This document shows positions 34,042 through 42,645 of a stretch of 64,000 bases of DNA, in pieces. A program made the position numbers and the translations under genes. The first letter of the stretch is position 1; each line of letters starts with the position of its first letter. This DNA comes from CAZXCK01 sp964639225 (GTDB lineage: Bacteria; Chloroflexota; Anaerolineae; Aggregatilineales; Phototrophicaceae), in contig CAZXCK010000004.1 of assembly GCA_964639225.1 (NCBI GenBank), positions 1 through 64,000 of the forward strand, in the 5' to 3' direction. The notes under the pieces are model-generated. The model saw nothing but the letters and a program-made list of their open reading frames with translations. It was not told where the DNA came from and did not search any database.

Positions 34042-34693
34042 CGCACAGCACCACTAAATCTTTCTCCTGGCTTTCAGGATGACTGATGAGAATCAGGTGA
34101 TCGTCCACCAGCAGGCGCGTGGCCCCACGCGGAATAATCATGTCGTCATCGCGGATGATAGCCGCAACCAGCGAGCCACCAGACATACTCAGATCGGCTA
34201 GCGATTTGCCGATGGCCGGTGAGTTGGCGTCCAGGCGCACATCGGTGACGTTGAGCCGGCCCTCGGCGATGGGCATCAGCGAGGTGATATCGTCAAAGTG
34301 CGCCTGCTGCTCGATGAGCGAAGCGATGACTTTAGTCGCCGAGAAAGCCGCCGTCACACCCAGTTGCATAAACAGCGCCTCGTTTTCCGGGTCGTTGACC
34401 AGCGCCAGTGTGCGCGGCACGCCGTATAGTTTCTGGGCAATCTGGCAGGCGATCAGGTTGTCCTGGTCGTGATCGGTGAGCGCCATCACGACATCCGCCT
34501 CGCGCGCGCCCGCCTCTTCGAGCTGTTTAATGCCGCTGCCCTCTCCCTGAATAATCGTTGCATTCAGACTGTGGGCCATCTCCAGGCAGCGGGCGCGATC
34601 CTTGTGGATAATCACCACCTGATAGCCGCGTTCGATGAACTGGCGTGCCAGAAAGTAAACCGTTTTGTCTCCGCCGATGAGTATGGTTTTCAA
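34028..34693 (-). CDS. trkA: TrkA-type K+ uptake regulator (RCK, full length)
   Basis: A 221-residue cytosolic regulator of the TrkH channel. The TrkA_N nucleotide-binding fold begins KTILIGGDKTVYFLARQF (a variant of the GxGxxG loop), with ADVVMALTDHDQDNLIACQIA further on. A TrkA_C domain follows from about residue 135 (NVTDVRLDANSPAIGKSLAD, DHLILISHPE). It lies between the N-domain-only paralog and trkH on one transcript. Confidence 0.9.
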   Translation of the reverse strand: MKTILIGGDKTVYFLARQFIERGYQVVIIHKDRARCLEMAHSLNATIIQGEGSGIKQLEEAGAREADVVMALTDHDQDNLIACQIAQKLYGVPRTLALVNDPENEALFMQLGVTAAFSATKVIASLIEQQAHFDDITSLMPIAEGRLNVTDVRLDANSPAIGKSLADLSMSGGSLVAAIIRDDDMIIPRGATRLLVDDHLILISHPESQEKDLVVLCGEAI

Positions 34694-34739
34694 GCCAGAC
34701 CTCTCTATGCGCTATCTGTGTGAAGTCGGGGACTCTAAA

Positions 34740-35147
34740 TCACTCGATGAGACCCAGAAAAGCCTGGGCCGATAGTTTGGTCGGACTGATGGTGTCGATG
34801 CCGAACTCACGGTAGAGCTGTTCGCGCTCTGGATCGTAAACACGGGCGACGACTTTCGGGATACCGAAAATGCGCTTGGCGATCTGCGCGACCATCAGAT
34901 TGGTGTTGTCCTGGGTGGTAATCGCCAGCAGGTAGTCGGCCAGTTCGGGACGGGCCTGGCGCAGTACGCTGACCTCGATGGCGTCGCCGATAATGCGAAA
35001 GCCACTGAACTCGTGCGACAGTTTGTCGAACATCGCCTCACGATGATCGATGACGACCACCTGATTCCCCTGACCACTAAGCCGGTTAGCCAGCAAGCTG
35101 CCCAGCCGGCCACATCCTACGATAATAATGTAATGTGATTTGCTCAT
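34740..35147 (-). CDS. TrkA_N-only K+ uptake regulator
   Basis: A 135-residue protein with only the RCK nucleotide-binding domain: HYIIIVGCGRLGSLLANRLS (intact GxGxxG), VVVIDHREAMFDKL (acidic residue after strand 2), ADYLLAITTQDNTNLMVAQIA. A TrkA_C domain is missing. Pairs of one short and one long TrkA are common with TrkH in Chloroflexota-like operons and probably form a mixed ring. I chose the ATG giving MSKSHYIII; upstream codons are unlike the family. Confidence 0.85.
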   Translation of the reverse strand: MSKSHYIIIVGCGRLGSLLANRLSGQGNQVVVIDHREAMFDKLSHEFSGFRIIGDAIEVSVLRQARPELADYLLAITTQDNTNLMVAQIAKRIFGIPKVVARVYDPEREQLYREFGIDTISPTKLSAQAFLGLIE

Positions 35148-35369
35148 CGCTTTGGCGTTCTCGACATAATCGATTATCCGAACTGCCCTTACCTGACAGG
35201 CGCAGCCAACTGCATTATAATCCTTTTTCACCCGAAACAAGGATAGTCTTTTAGCGCAGGATTACAAGCGGATATCGGCTTTTCGGCAGCCACACCGACC
35301 AGGCAGCGCCCTATCTCGTCACTTATCAAATTCTTATCCTGCGCGTAGGGCAAGCGTAGGCGTTGCGTT

Positions 35370-35495
35370 CAATTCACCCCCATGAATTGTGATAAATTGA
35401 GATTGCCTGGTAGCAGTTGCCCCCACCACTCTACCAGGCTGGCTTCCCCGATAACCAGACGCCCCCGGTCCTCCCTGGGGCGTTTGGTTTTTATT
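35370..35495 (+). ncRNA. candidate structured small RNA with C-rich loops
   Basis: Three perfect or near-perfect stem-loops follow one another on the plus strand in a region without a plus-strand gene. They are CAATTCA/TGAATTG with a CCCCCA loop (35370-35389), GCCTGGTAG/CTACCAGGC with a 17-nt loop containing CCCCC (35405-35439), and ACCAGACGCCCC/GGGGCGTTTGGT with a loop containing TCCTCC, followed by TTTTTATT (35454-35495). The layout of C-rich loops and an intrinsic terminator resembles small RNAs that pair with Shine-Dalgarno regions, and superficially the actinobacterial 6C RNA. A clear promoter was not found. Expression is inference. Confidence 0.45.
35454..35495 (+). terminator. rho-independent terminator
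   Basis: A 12-bp stem (ACCAGACGCCCC with GGGGCGTTTGGT, one G-U pair) with an 11-nt loop is followed directly by TTTTTATT. It ends a plus-strand transcript although the nearest genes on both sides are on the minus strand. Confidence 0.75.
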
Positions 35496-35515
35496 GGCCC
35501 GGGCGCGGACGACGA

Positions 35516-35668
35516 TTACAGCCAGTTCGTGACGATGAATCCCATCACCAGCGAAGCCAGTAAAACCATCAACAGCACAATGCCCAGAAAGCGCAGCAGG
35601 TCTTTCATCTGCTGGCGTTCCTGGTCGCTGAACGGCTCGCGCGGGGGACGGGGCGGCTTCTGGGTCAT
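35516..35668 (-). CDS. small single-pass membrane protein
   Basis: A 50-residue protein: a Pro/Arg-rich polar head (MTQKPPRPPREPFSDQE), a short amphipathic link and one C-terminal membrane helix (FLGIVLLMVLLASLVMGFIV). A very strong GAGGAGG lies 6 nt before this ATG, which favours it over an upstream ATG. I do not recognise the family; function unknown. Confidence 0.7.
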   Translation of the reverse strand: MTQKPPRPPREPFSDQERQQMKDLLRFLGIVLLMVLLASLVMGFIVTNWL

Positions 35669-35783
35669 GGCATCCCTCCTCACACTTTTATGCTGCCCCA
35701 TATCTCCAGGCTATTATAGCGGCTGCGCGCCGCGCTGGCTTGCCTTTTTGGTGAAAACTATCCGGTTACGAGCCGAAACGCCA

Positions 35784-35792
35784 TGCTATAAT
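35784..35792 (+). promoter_or_regulatory. extended -10 promoter for the lipoprotein gene
   Basis: TGCTATAAT is a perfect extended -10 element (TGnTATAAT) about 40 bp before the GTG start, so a good -35 box is not needed. Confidence 0.6.
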
Positions 35793-35832
35793 CAGTGAAT
35801 ACTGGTCACACGGCAGCAACCGGAGGGTATAC

Positions 35833-36441
35833 GTGAACGTAGCGCGATGGACAGCCTGGGGGCTTATAGCGATTCTGCTGGCGGCGTGTGGCGGCATCGG
35901 CGAGGGCGAGTCTGGTGACACCCCGGCTTTGCCACAGACCGTCAGCGCGGCATCGGTGCTGACCGGCGTGATTACCGTCAGCTTCCCGGAGGGCTGGGTC
36001 GCGCGCGCCGCGCGTGGTGAGATCAACCTGGCCAACAGCCAGACCGCGCTGGACACCGCCGGTGATCCACAACCAGGGCAGATCGCCGGCACGCTGATGG
36101 CCTTCCCGCTGCCGCTGCTGCCGTCGCAGTTGGGTATCCAGCCCAGCGCCACCGCAACCCAGGTACTACAGCAGTTCGTGCGCAGCCTCACATCCGGCGT
36201 CTCCGAGCGTGAGGCCCGTTTCGCCGAAGCGGAGACATTCACCGTCCAGGAGCGCCCCGCCGCCCTCGCCCAGGGAACGATCACCCAGCAGGGGCAAACG
36301 GTCAACGCTTACGTGGCGACGGTGGACGGCGGTGAAGGTTATGTCATACTGCTGCTGGTCGCGGCTGGGGGCAGCACCAGCGAACAGCTTCAGATGGCGC
36401 GCAGCATCGCCCAGAGTGTGATCTACGAGCCGCCGGACTGA
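35833..36441 (+). CDS. lipoprotein of unknown function
   Basis: A 202-residue lipoprotein with signal WTAWGLIAILLAAC and lipobox Cys19. The mature domain contains ITVSFPEGWVARAA and a late QLQMARSIAQSVIYEP helix-strand. The (Y/F)PxGW block recurs in the lipoprotein gene at 43152, so these two may share a PsbP/Mog1-like fold. GGAGG precedes the GTG start by 7 nt. Function unknown. Confidence 0.7.
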   Translation: MNVARWTAWGLIAILLAACGGIGEGESGDTPALPQTVSAASVLTGVITVSFPEGWVARAARGEINLANSQTALDTAGDPQPGQIAGTLMAFPLPLLPSQLGIQPSATATQVLQQFVRSLTSGVSEREARFAEAETFTVQERPAALAQGTITQQGQTVNAYVATVDGGEGYVILLLVAAGGSTSEQLQMARSIAQSVIYEPPD

Positions 36442-36484
36442 TGACCGGCGTGTGTTTAACCATTTCAGCCAGGAGATAAACTGC

Positions 36485-37423
36485 ATGAGCGTTGTGTCGA
36501 TGGGAGAGCTGTTGATCGATTTTGTCGCGCTGGAGAGCGGCGTAAGCGTGGGCGAGGCATCCGGCTTCCAGAAGGCGCCGGGCGGCGCACCGGCCAATGT
36601 GGCGGTCGCTGTGGCGCGGCTGGGCCATAAAAGCGCGTTTATCGGCCAGGTAGGCGACGACCCCTTCGGGCATTATCTGGCCGGAGTACTGGCCGAAACC
36701 GGCGTGGATACCAGCGGCCTGCGCTTTCACGATGGCGCGCGCACGGCGCTGGCGTTTGTGTCGCTGGCGGCTGGCGGCGAGCGCAGCTTCGTCTTTTATC
36801 GCCATCCCAGTGCCGATATGCTCATGGAGCCAAAAGACGTAGCGATGGGCGTCATCGAGGCGGCGCGCATTTTTCACTACGGCAGCATCACGCTCATCGG
36901 CGAGCCGAGCCGGTCGGCGACGGTCGCCGCCGCCCGCTTCGCCCGTGATCGCGGCCTGACCGTGTCGTATGACCCTAATCTGCGGCTGGCGCTGTGGCCT
37001 GGCGCCGATGCCGCCCGCGAGGGCATGCTGGCCGGGCTGGACTATGCGCATGTGGTCAAAATCAGCGACGAAGAACTGGAATTCATGACCGGCGGTTCCG
37101 ATGTCGCACCACTGTGGCGCGGCGACATGCGGCTGATCGTGGTCACACACGGCGAGAACGGCGCGACGGCCTACACCCGCGATGGTCAGAGCGTACACCA
37201 GCCGTCGTATCGCGTGGAGCCGGTCGATACCACCGGCGCGGGCGATGGCTTCGTGGCTGGCGTGCTGGCCGGTATTCTGGAGCATCCAGACAACTACCTG
37301 GACCACATGCCATCGATTTTACAACTGGCGAACGCCGTCGGCGCTATGGCGACCACGCGGCGCGGCGCCATTCCGGCGCTGCCTCTCCGCGACGACGTCG
37401 AGTCGTTTATGGCGCGTGGTTAA
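36485..37423 (+). CDS. fructokinase-like PfkB carbohydrate kinase
   Basis: A 312-residue ribokinase-family sugar kinase. MGELLIDFVALE and KAPGGAPANVAVAVARLG form the N-terminal signature typical of fructokinases. GDDPFGHYLAGVLAETGVDT, SYDPNLRLALWP and the C-terminal DTTGAGDGFVAGVLAG with the catalytic Asp complete the family pattern. AGGAG lies upstream of the chosen ATG. It probably phosphorylates fructose at O6. 14 bp separate it from the acetyltransferase, indicating an operon. Confidence 0.88.
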   Translation: MSVVSMGELLIDFVALESGVSVGEASGFQKAPGGAPANVAVAVARLGHKSAFIGQVGDDPFGHYLAGVLAETGVDTSGLRFHDGARTALAFVSLAAGGERSFVFYRHPSADMLMEPKDVAMGVIEAARIFHYGSITLIGEPSRSATVAAARFARDRGLTVSYDPNLRLALWPGADAAREGMLAGLDYAHVVKISDEELEFMTGGSDVAPLWRGDMRLIVVTHGENGATAYTRDGQSVHQPSYRVEPVDTTGAGDGFVAGVLAGILEHPDNYLDHMPSILQLANAVGAMATTRRGAIPALPLRDDVESFMARG

Positions 37424-37437
37424 GCAGGGTACCAATC

Positions 37438-38010
37438 ATGAAGATGACCGACCCCATTCTGCTGGATTTCCCGGATCAGTTCGAAACCGAGCGCCTGCTG
37501 CTACGGGCGATGCGCCCCGGAGATGGCGCTGTCATCAACGAGGCGGTCGTTGAATCGCTGCCGGAGCTGCGCCGCTGGATGCCCTGGGCCTACAATGGCC
37601 AGACGCTCGACGAGAGCGAAGCCTATGCCCGCCGCTCCGCCGCCGATTACATCCAGCGCAAACAGTTTCCGCTGGCCATATTCGAGCGCGAGACAGGGCG
37701 CTTTGTCGGTGGCACCGGCCTGCATCGCATCGAGTGGGAAGTGCCCGCGTTTGAAATCGGCTACTGGGTGCGCACATCGCTGCAAGGCCGGGGCTACATC
37801 ACCGAAGCGGTCGTCCGGCTGACGCAGGTCACCTTTGATCTGCTCGACGCGCGCCGGGTATGCATCCACTGCGACGCAGCCAACGAGCGCAGCGCCAACG
37901 TCGCCCGTCGCGCTGGCTACGAGCAGGAAGCGCACCTGCGTAAAGACCGGCGCGATGTCAATGACAAGCTGTGCGATACGCTGATATTCGCTAAGGTGCG
38001 CCCGAATTAG
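37438..38010 (+). CDS. RimJ/RimL-type GNAT acetyltransferase
   Basis: A 190-residue GNAT enzyme of the RimJ/RimL group (Acetyltransf_3). FETERLLLRAMRPGDG starts the domain, FEIGYWVRTSLQGRGYITEAV is the acetyl-CoA loop with the QGRGY variant of the Q/RxxGxG/A motif, and CDAANERSANVARRAGY closes it. Substrates range from ribosomal protein N-termini to small molecules. Its stop shares TTAG with the rhodanese stop on the opposite strand. Confidence 0.9.
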   Translation: MKMTDPILLDFPDQFETERLLLRAMRPGDGAVINEAVVESLPELRRWMPWAYNGQTLDESEAYARRSAADYIQRKQFPLAIFERETGRFVGGTGLHRIEWEVPAFEIGYWVRTSLQGRGYITEAVVRLTQVTFDLLDARRVCIHCDAANERSANVARRAGYEQEAHLRKDRRDVNDKLCDTLIFAKVRPN

Positions 38011-38366
38011 TCTGTTTGCGGCCCGCGATCAAGCGGGCCGCGATGGCGCGCCCAGCCCAGCGTACCGGTATCCAGATTGTATATGTCCATCTGATTCAGG
38101 CCGCTGTAGCGCAGAATCTGGGCGGCCATGATGCTGCGATTACCACTGCGACACACCACCACAATCGGCGCATCTCCGGCGATTTGCGCAATCTCTGCGG
38201 CTCGGCCCGGCAGCTCGTCCAGAGGAATGTTCACCGCGCCGGGTATACGCGCTTCTTCAAATTCCTCGATGGTGCGCACATCCAGCAGCAGATGCGACTG
38301 CTGGGGTGCATAAAAGCGGTTGCGGTAGTCCTGCACGTTGATGTCTTCAAAACTCAGTTTACTCAC
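38007..38366 (-). CDS. rhodanese-like domain protein
   Basis: A 119-residue single rhodanese domain. LLDVRTIEEFEEARIPGAVNIP is the CH2A region, and VVVCRSGNRSIMAAQIL carries the active-site Cys in the loop CRSGNR. The C-terminal YNLDTGTLGWARHRGPLDRG fits the family. I chose a GTG start with GGAG 8 nt upstream; the longer ATG-initiated frame adds a non-conserved leader. Likely a sulfur-transfer or sulfide/thiol detoxification protein. Confidence 0.87.
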   Translation of the reverse strand: MSKLSFEDINVQDYRNRFYAPQQSHLLLDVRTIEEFEEARIPGAVNIPLDELPGRAAEIAQIAGDAPIVVVCRSGNRSIMAAQILRYSGLNQMDIYNLDTGTLGWARHRGPLDRGPQTD

Positions 38367-38525
38367 GTAAGCGGCTCCGAATGGCTGGTTTGTGAATGAA
38401 TCGGCAAAAGCCCGCCAGATTTTACATGACTCATGCTGATTACGCATCTGTCGTTACCGGCGAAAAATTAACCTGGGGTTAACATTTTCTTTCTTTAACG
38501 TGAATTTATTATCAATGCGGGTAAA

Positions 38526-38560
38526 GTGACATTAGCATACCGCCTCGTGACATCTGTCAC
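38526..38560 (+). promoter_or_regulatory. GTGACA repeats, operator candidate upstream of fur
   Basis: GTGACA-TC-TGTCAC (38547-38560) is a 14-bp inverted repeat, and a further GTGACAT starts 21 bp upstream at 38526, two helical turns away. They lie 70-100 bp before the fur ATG. Which regulator binds is unknown; the sequence does not match the E. coli Fur box. Confidence 0.4.
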
Positions 38561-38629
38561 TAACACGGATAGCTGTTCAGGTCATAAACTGCTAAATAAG
38601 AACGACTTGCAATAACAAGAAGCAGCGCG

Positions 38630-39088
38630 ATGACTTTCACCCAGCAGGCCAGCGAGGCGATTCGCAAATCCGGAGGACGCATGACCGCCCAGCGGCGGCT
38701 CATTGTCGATCTGCTGGCGGAAGCCAGTCAGAACATGGATGCCGAGACGCTCTACCAGCGCCTGCAAACCTACAACGCCGATGTCAGCCTGGCGACCGTC
38801 TACCGCACCCTCAATGTTCTGGAAAATGCCGGACTCATCCAGCAGCGGTACCAGTCGCCAGATCACGAGCGCCGCTATTACGAGCCGATCCATGCCGAAG
38901 CCGACTATCACTTCACCTGCCGCCGCTGCCGCCAGATCACGTCATTCAAGCTGCCGCAGATGGAAGCCATCAGGCAGCACATCGCCGAGCAGATCGGTGC
39001 CGAAGTGATGACGCTGTGTATGTGTGTCGACGGCCTGTGTGCCGCTTGTCGCCAGGAACTCGCCGCATCAACTGATAACCACTCATAA
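38630..39088 (+). CDS. fur: Fur family metalloregulator
   Basis: A 152-residue Fur/Zur/PerR-type repressor. The DNA-binding helix region is MTAQRRLIVDLLAEA and SLATVYRTLNVLENAGLI. Metal ligands are visible in HAEADYHFTCRRC and the late CVDGLCAACR, two CxxC pairs that form the structural zinc site. It heads a four-gene operon with feoA, feoB and feoC (spacings 15, 14 and 3 bp), which makes iron the probable signal. That is inference from context. Confidence 0.92.
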   Translation: MTFTQQASEAIRKSGGRMTAQRRLIVDLLAEASQNMDAETLYQRLQTYNADVSLATVYRTLNVLENAGLIQQRYQSPDHERRYYEPIHAEADYHFTCRRCRQITSFKLPQMEAIRQHIAEQIGAEVMTLCMCVDGLCAACRQELAASTDNHS

Positions 39089-39103
39089 CGACAGGATTTT
39101 CCC

Positions 39104-39382
39104 ATGACGATGCTCGCCAAACCCATCGAGCCAGCCGCTCCACTGCCCTTAAGCATGGTGACTTCCGGCCAGACGGTCGAACTGGTTGAGATTCGCAGCG
39201 GCCATCGGCTGCGCAGGCGCCTGGCCGAGCTGGGCCTGCATGTGGGGACGCCTATGCGTGTGGTGCAGGGAACGCTGCGCGGGCCGGTCATCCTGGCTGT
39301 TAAAGACGATTGCCGGCTGGCGCTGGGTCGAGGCATCACCCAACGCATTATCGTCATGCCAACAGCAAGTGACAAAGCCTGA
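39104..39382 (+). CDS. feoA: ferrous iron transport protein A
   Basis: A 92-residue SH3-like cytosolic protein that assists FeoB. LSMVTSGQTVELVEIRSG, LRRRLAELGLHVGTPMRVVQ and GPVILAVKDDCRLALGRGI follow the FeoA core from end to end. The N-terminus is about 15 residues longer than usual. It lies between fur and feoB. Confidence 0.92.
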   Translation: MTMLAKPIEPAAPLPLSMVTSGQTVELVEIRSGHRLRRRLAELGLHVGTPMRVVQGTLRGPVILAVKDDCRLALGRGITQRIIVMPTASDKA

Positions 39383-39396
39383 CAGGGATCCAGTCT

Positions 39397-41643
39397 ATGC
39401 CAACCCAATCTTATCGTATCGTGCTCGCTGGCAACCCCAATGTCGGCAAGAGCACGCTTTTTAATGCGCTTACCGGTGCCAGCCAGCACGTCGGTAACTG
39501 GCCCGGCAAGACCGTCGAGAAAAAAGAGGGCCGGGTCGATATTCAGGGCCGTGAATGTTTCGTCGTAGACCTGCCCGGCACCTACAGCCTGACGGCCTAC
39601 TCCATCGAAGAGATCATCTCCCGCGACTACCTCATCGACGAAAAACCGAACGCCGTCGTAGCCGTGGTCGATGCGTCCAACCTGGAACGCAATCTGTATC
39701 TGGTCGTGCAACTGCTGGAACTGGAAGTGCCTGTCATTCTGGCGCTGAACATGACCGACATCGCCACCAAGCGCGGCCTCAACATCGACCCGGCGGCACT
39801 CTCGGCCCGCCTGGGTAGTGTGCCTGTCATCGAGACGACGCACGGCCAGCTCAACCGCGTGGAGCAGCTCAAGGATGCGATCAACCGCCTGGACAGCGCA
39901 CCCCGCCCGCTGCGCGTCGATTACGGTTCGACACTGGAAACCGAGATCGCCATGCTGACCCAGCGCATCAAAGCCAGCCCTAACCTCGCCGCGCGCTATA
40001 CGCCGCGCTGGCTGGCGGTGCAGCTCCTGGAAGACGACGATAACCTGGTCGAGCGTCTGCGCGCCGAGGGCGGCCATGACGACCTGATCGACGCGGCAGC
40101 CAGCGCCGCTGCCCGCATCGAAGCGACCACCGAAGAGGAAGCGGCCACACTCATCGCCGACCATCGCTACCAGTTTATCGCCAGCATTGTACGCGGCACC
40201 GTGATACGTGGCGCATCGGCGTCGGAGACATTCTCCGACCGGGTAGACCAGATCGTGACGCATCGCACCTGGGGTGTGCCCATCTTCCTGCTGTTGATGT
40301 GGATCGTGTTCCAGTTTACAGCCAACGTCAGCGCGCCGTTTGTCGAGTTCACCGAAATGCTGTTCGAAGGCCCCCTCACCCGCTGGACGGTGGCCCTGCT
40401 GGGAGTCGTCGGTCTGAGTGAAACCTGGTTCGAGAGCCTGATGGTCGATGGCGTCATCGCCGGTGTGGGCGGCGTGCTGGTCTTCGTACCGGTGCTGTTC
40501 GCGCTGTATCTGGCGCTGGCTGTACTCGAAGATTCCGGTTACATGGCGCGTTCAGCCTTTGTGATGGATCGCTTTATGACCGCGCTGGGCCTGCACGGTA
40601 AAAGCTTTCTGCCGATGATGGTGGGTTTTGGCTGCACCGTCCCGGCGATTTACGCCACGCGCACGCTGGACAACGAAACCGATCGCAAGATCACGGCTTT
40701 CCTGACGCCGTTCATGAGCTGCGGCGCGCGCCTGCCGGTCTACGTGTTGTTCGGCACGGTTTTCTTTGGCAGCAACTCCGGCACGCTGATTTTCGCCATG
40801 TACTTCACCGGCATTGTCGTGGCGCTGCTCACCAGCCTGCTGCTGACCAAAGTGATCTATCGCGGGCGGATTGTGCCGCCGCTGGTCATCGAACTGCCCC
40901 CGTACCGCCTGCCAGCGCTGCGTACCGTAGGCCGGGACATCAGGCGGCGCGTCAGTTCGTTTGTGACCAATGCCGGTACCGTCATCCTGGCGGCTTCGGT
41001 GGTGTTGTGGTTCATGCTGTCGGTCCCAGCCAGCGGCAGCCTTAGCCAGTTCAATGATGTTGAGATGGATAACAGCGTGTTCAGCGCCCTCAGCAGAAGT
41101 ATCGCGCCGGCGCTGTCACCAGCGGGCTTCGGCACCTGGGAAGCCAGCGGCGCACTGGTCACCGGGCTGATCGCCAAAGAGGTCGTCATCGCCACCATGA
41201 ACCAGATTTATGTCGGCGAAGAGGAAGAGCCAGCAGCGGAGAGCAGCACATTCGTCGACGATATGGGAGAGATTGTCACCGGTTTTGGCGAAGCGATGAT
41301 CCTCACTGGCCAGGAGATCGTCAACATCGTGCCGCGCACGCTGAACCTGATTCCGGGCCTGTCCCTGCCCGATGTCCAGTTCCTGGGCGGCGGAGAAGAC
41401 GAAGCAATCGCCAGCAACAGCCTGGAACAGGCGCTGCACAGCGCCTTCACCCCGCTGGCAGCGGTAGCTTTCACTGTGTTCATTCTGCTGTATGTACCGT
41501 GCATGGCCACTGTCGGTGCTATGCGCCAGGAGTTCGGCTGGCGCTGGGCACTGTATCAGGCAGGCTATATGCTGCTGGTGGCCTGGCTGGCGGCGGTCAT
41601 CGTCTACCAGGGCGGGCAGTTATTGGGCTGGGGAGTAGCGTAA
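39397..41643 (+). CDS. feoB: ferrous iron transporter FeoB
   Basis: A 748-residue Fe2+ uptake protein with an N-terminal G domain and a membrane pore. The G domain has GNPNVGKST (residues 12-20), DLPGTYSL (G3) and LNMTD (G4). The membrane part contains the Gate motifs (e.g. PMMVGFGCTVPAIYATRTL, FLTPFMSCGARLPVYVLF with its conserved Cys). A loop of about 80 residues (residues 605-690, acidic) lies before the last two helices. It is translated 14 bp after feoA. Confidence 0.95.
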   Translation: MPTQSYRIVLAGNPNVGKSTLFNALTGASQHVGNWPGKTVEKKEGRVDIQGRECFVVDLPGTYSLTAYSIEEIISRDYLIDEKPNAVVAVVDASNLERNLYLVVQLLELEVPVILALNMTDIATKRGLNIDPAALSARLGSVPVIETTHGQLNRVEQLKDAINRLDSAPRPLRVDYGSTLETEIAMLTQRIKASPNLAARYTPRWLAVQLLEDDDNLVERLRAEGGHDDLIDAAASAAARIEATTEEEAATLIADHRYQFIASIVRGTVIRGASASETFSDRVDQIVTHRTWGVPIFLLLMWIVFQFTANVSAPFVEFTEMLFEGPLTRWTVALLGVVGLSETWFESLMVDGVIAGVGGVLVFVPVLFALYLALAVLEDSGYMARSAFVMDRFMTALGLHGKSFLPMMVGFGCTVPAIYATRTLDNETDRKITAFLTPFMSCGARLPVYVLFGTVFFGSNSGTLIFAMYFTGIVVALLTSLLLTKVIYRGRIVPPLVIELPPYRLPALRTVGRDIRRRVSSFVTNAGTVILAASVVLWFMLSVPASGSLSQFNDVEMDNSVFSALSRSIAPALSPAGFGTWEASGALVTGLIAKEVVIATMNQIYVGEEEEPAAESSTFVDDMGEIVTGFGEAMILTGQEIVNIVPRTLNLIPGLSLPDVQFLGGGEDEAIASNSLEQALHSAFTPLAAVAFTVFILLYVPCMATVGAMRQEFGWRWALYQAGYMLLVAWLAAVIVYQGGQLLGWGVA

Positions 41644-41646
41644 ATC

Positions 41647-41988
41647 ATGGCGAGCGTACTGAAGCAGGTTCTTCAGCATTTCGAAAACCGCGCCGGGGCC
41701 GTCTCCCTGGCGCAGATGGCCCGCGACCTCAATGTTGACCCGGCCACTCTGGAAGGCATGATCGACTACTGGGTGCGGCGCGGTCGGCTGCGGGCCAGCG
41801 GCGGACCCGTCCAGGCATGCAGCGCCTGCGGTGTCAGAAGTGGCTGCCCATTCGTCAGTAAAATGCCGCGCTTCTACGAAATAGCGAACAGTGACAAACC
41901 CATCCCGACAGGCTCTGCGCCCTGCGACCAGCCTGCAGAAGCCGAGCCAGAGGCACGACCTTCCTGCAGCCGCTGCGGGCCGGTTTAG
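41647..41988 (+). CDS. feoC: FeoC-like winged-helix protein with Cys cluster
   Basis: A 113-residue protein starting 3 bp after feoB. Residues 5-50 form a winged helix (LKQVLQHFENRAGAVSLAQM, GMIDYWVRRGRLRA). A Cys-rich wing follows, CSACGVRSGC (Cys58, Cys61, Cys67), which could hold an Fe-S cluster as proposed for FeoC. A further SCSRC pair lies at the C-terminus. The protein is longer than typical FeoC (about 80 residues). It may sense iron or oxygen and control FeoB. Confidence 0.8.
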   Translation: MASVLKQVLQHFENRAGAVSLAQMARDLNVDPATLEGMIDYWVRRGRLRASGGPVQACSACGVRSGCPFVSKMPRFYEIANSDKPIPTGSAPCDQPAEAEPEARPSCSRCGPV

Positions 41989-42437
41989 ACCAGCTCGAAG
42001 GCCATCAGCGGCAGCATCCGTCCCGGCCAGATCGCCGACTCGCTCTGACCGATACGCTTGGCGCCCATCGCCTCATAGAACGCCTCGGTGTGCGGATCAC
42101 TGTTGATGAACATCGTCTCAAAGCCCAGTTCGCGGGCGGTAGCGATCGCATGCAGCCAAAGCTGCCGCCCATAACCGGTCCCGATGGCATCCGGGTCGAT
42201 GAATAGATATTCCAGTTCGACCGCGTCTTCTTCACGGGCGAACAAACCGTAAAAACCGACAACACGATCGTTATCTACCAGCACGTTGACGGTATTCTGG
42301 TTAATGATTTCCGGCGTAAGGGTCAGGTCGGCACGGCAGGCTGCAAGGAAATCAGGGTTGTAATCCCAGTAAGCTTTTGAGCGCAGGGCAAGGTCAGTAA
42401 GCAGCGGGGCATCGCCAGGTTGAGCGGGGCGGATCAT
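41985..42437 (-). CDS. GNAT acetyltransferase
   Basis: A 150-residue GNAT-fold protein. MIRPAQPGDAPLLTDLAL is a standard N-terminus, ELEYLFIDPDAIGTGYGRQLW contains the acetyl-CoA loop (GTGYG), and NSDPHTEAFYEAMGAKRIG is the last conserved strand-helix. The longer upstream frame has a non-conserved His/Ser-rich leader, so I start at this ATG. Substrate unknown. Its stop shares TTAG with the feoC stop. Confidence 0.85.
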   Translation of the reverse strand: MIRPAQPGDAPLLTDLALRSKAYWDYNPDFLAACRADLTLTPEIINQNTVNVLVDNDRVVGFYGLFAREEDAVELEYLFIDPDAIGTGYGRQLWLHAIATARELGFETMFINSDPHTEAFYEAMGAKRIGQSESAIWPGRMLPLMAFELV

Positions 42438-42645
42438 CGAGCCAGCCCTTTTCGATGTGCTGCTGTCTCTACCGACAGAATGGGAGTTCATTTGCGTGTG
42501 ATGTCGTGTCATTGGCAGGTGTTCGGCTCTGCGGCCAGATTTACGACCAGTTGATTCGGTATTATAATCCATTCCACGTTTTTGAGCATAGAACCGCCTG
42601 GTATGTGCGCTGCAAACTGGCGGGCCAATAATGGAAAGATTGCGC

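Noticed and set aside
35405..35439. 5S rRNA fragment suggested by TGCCTGGTAG near its start
   Set aside because: Only the first few bases resemble a 5S 5' end; the internal 5S loops are absent and the region folds as short independent hairpins.
38908..40263. 451-codon minus-strand frame over fur, feoA and feoB
   Set aside because: The plus-strand operon explains the region fully; the frame crosses three genes.
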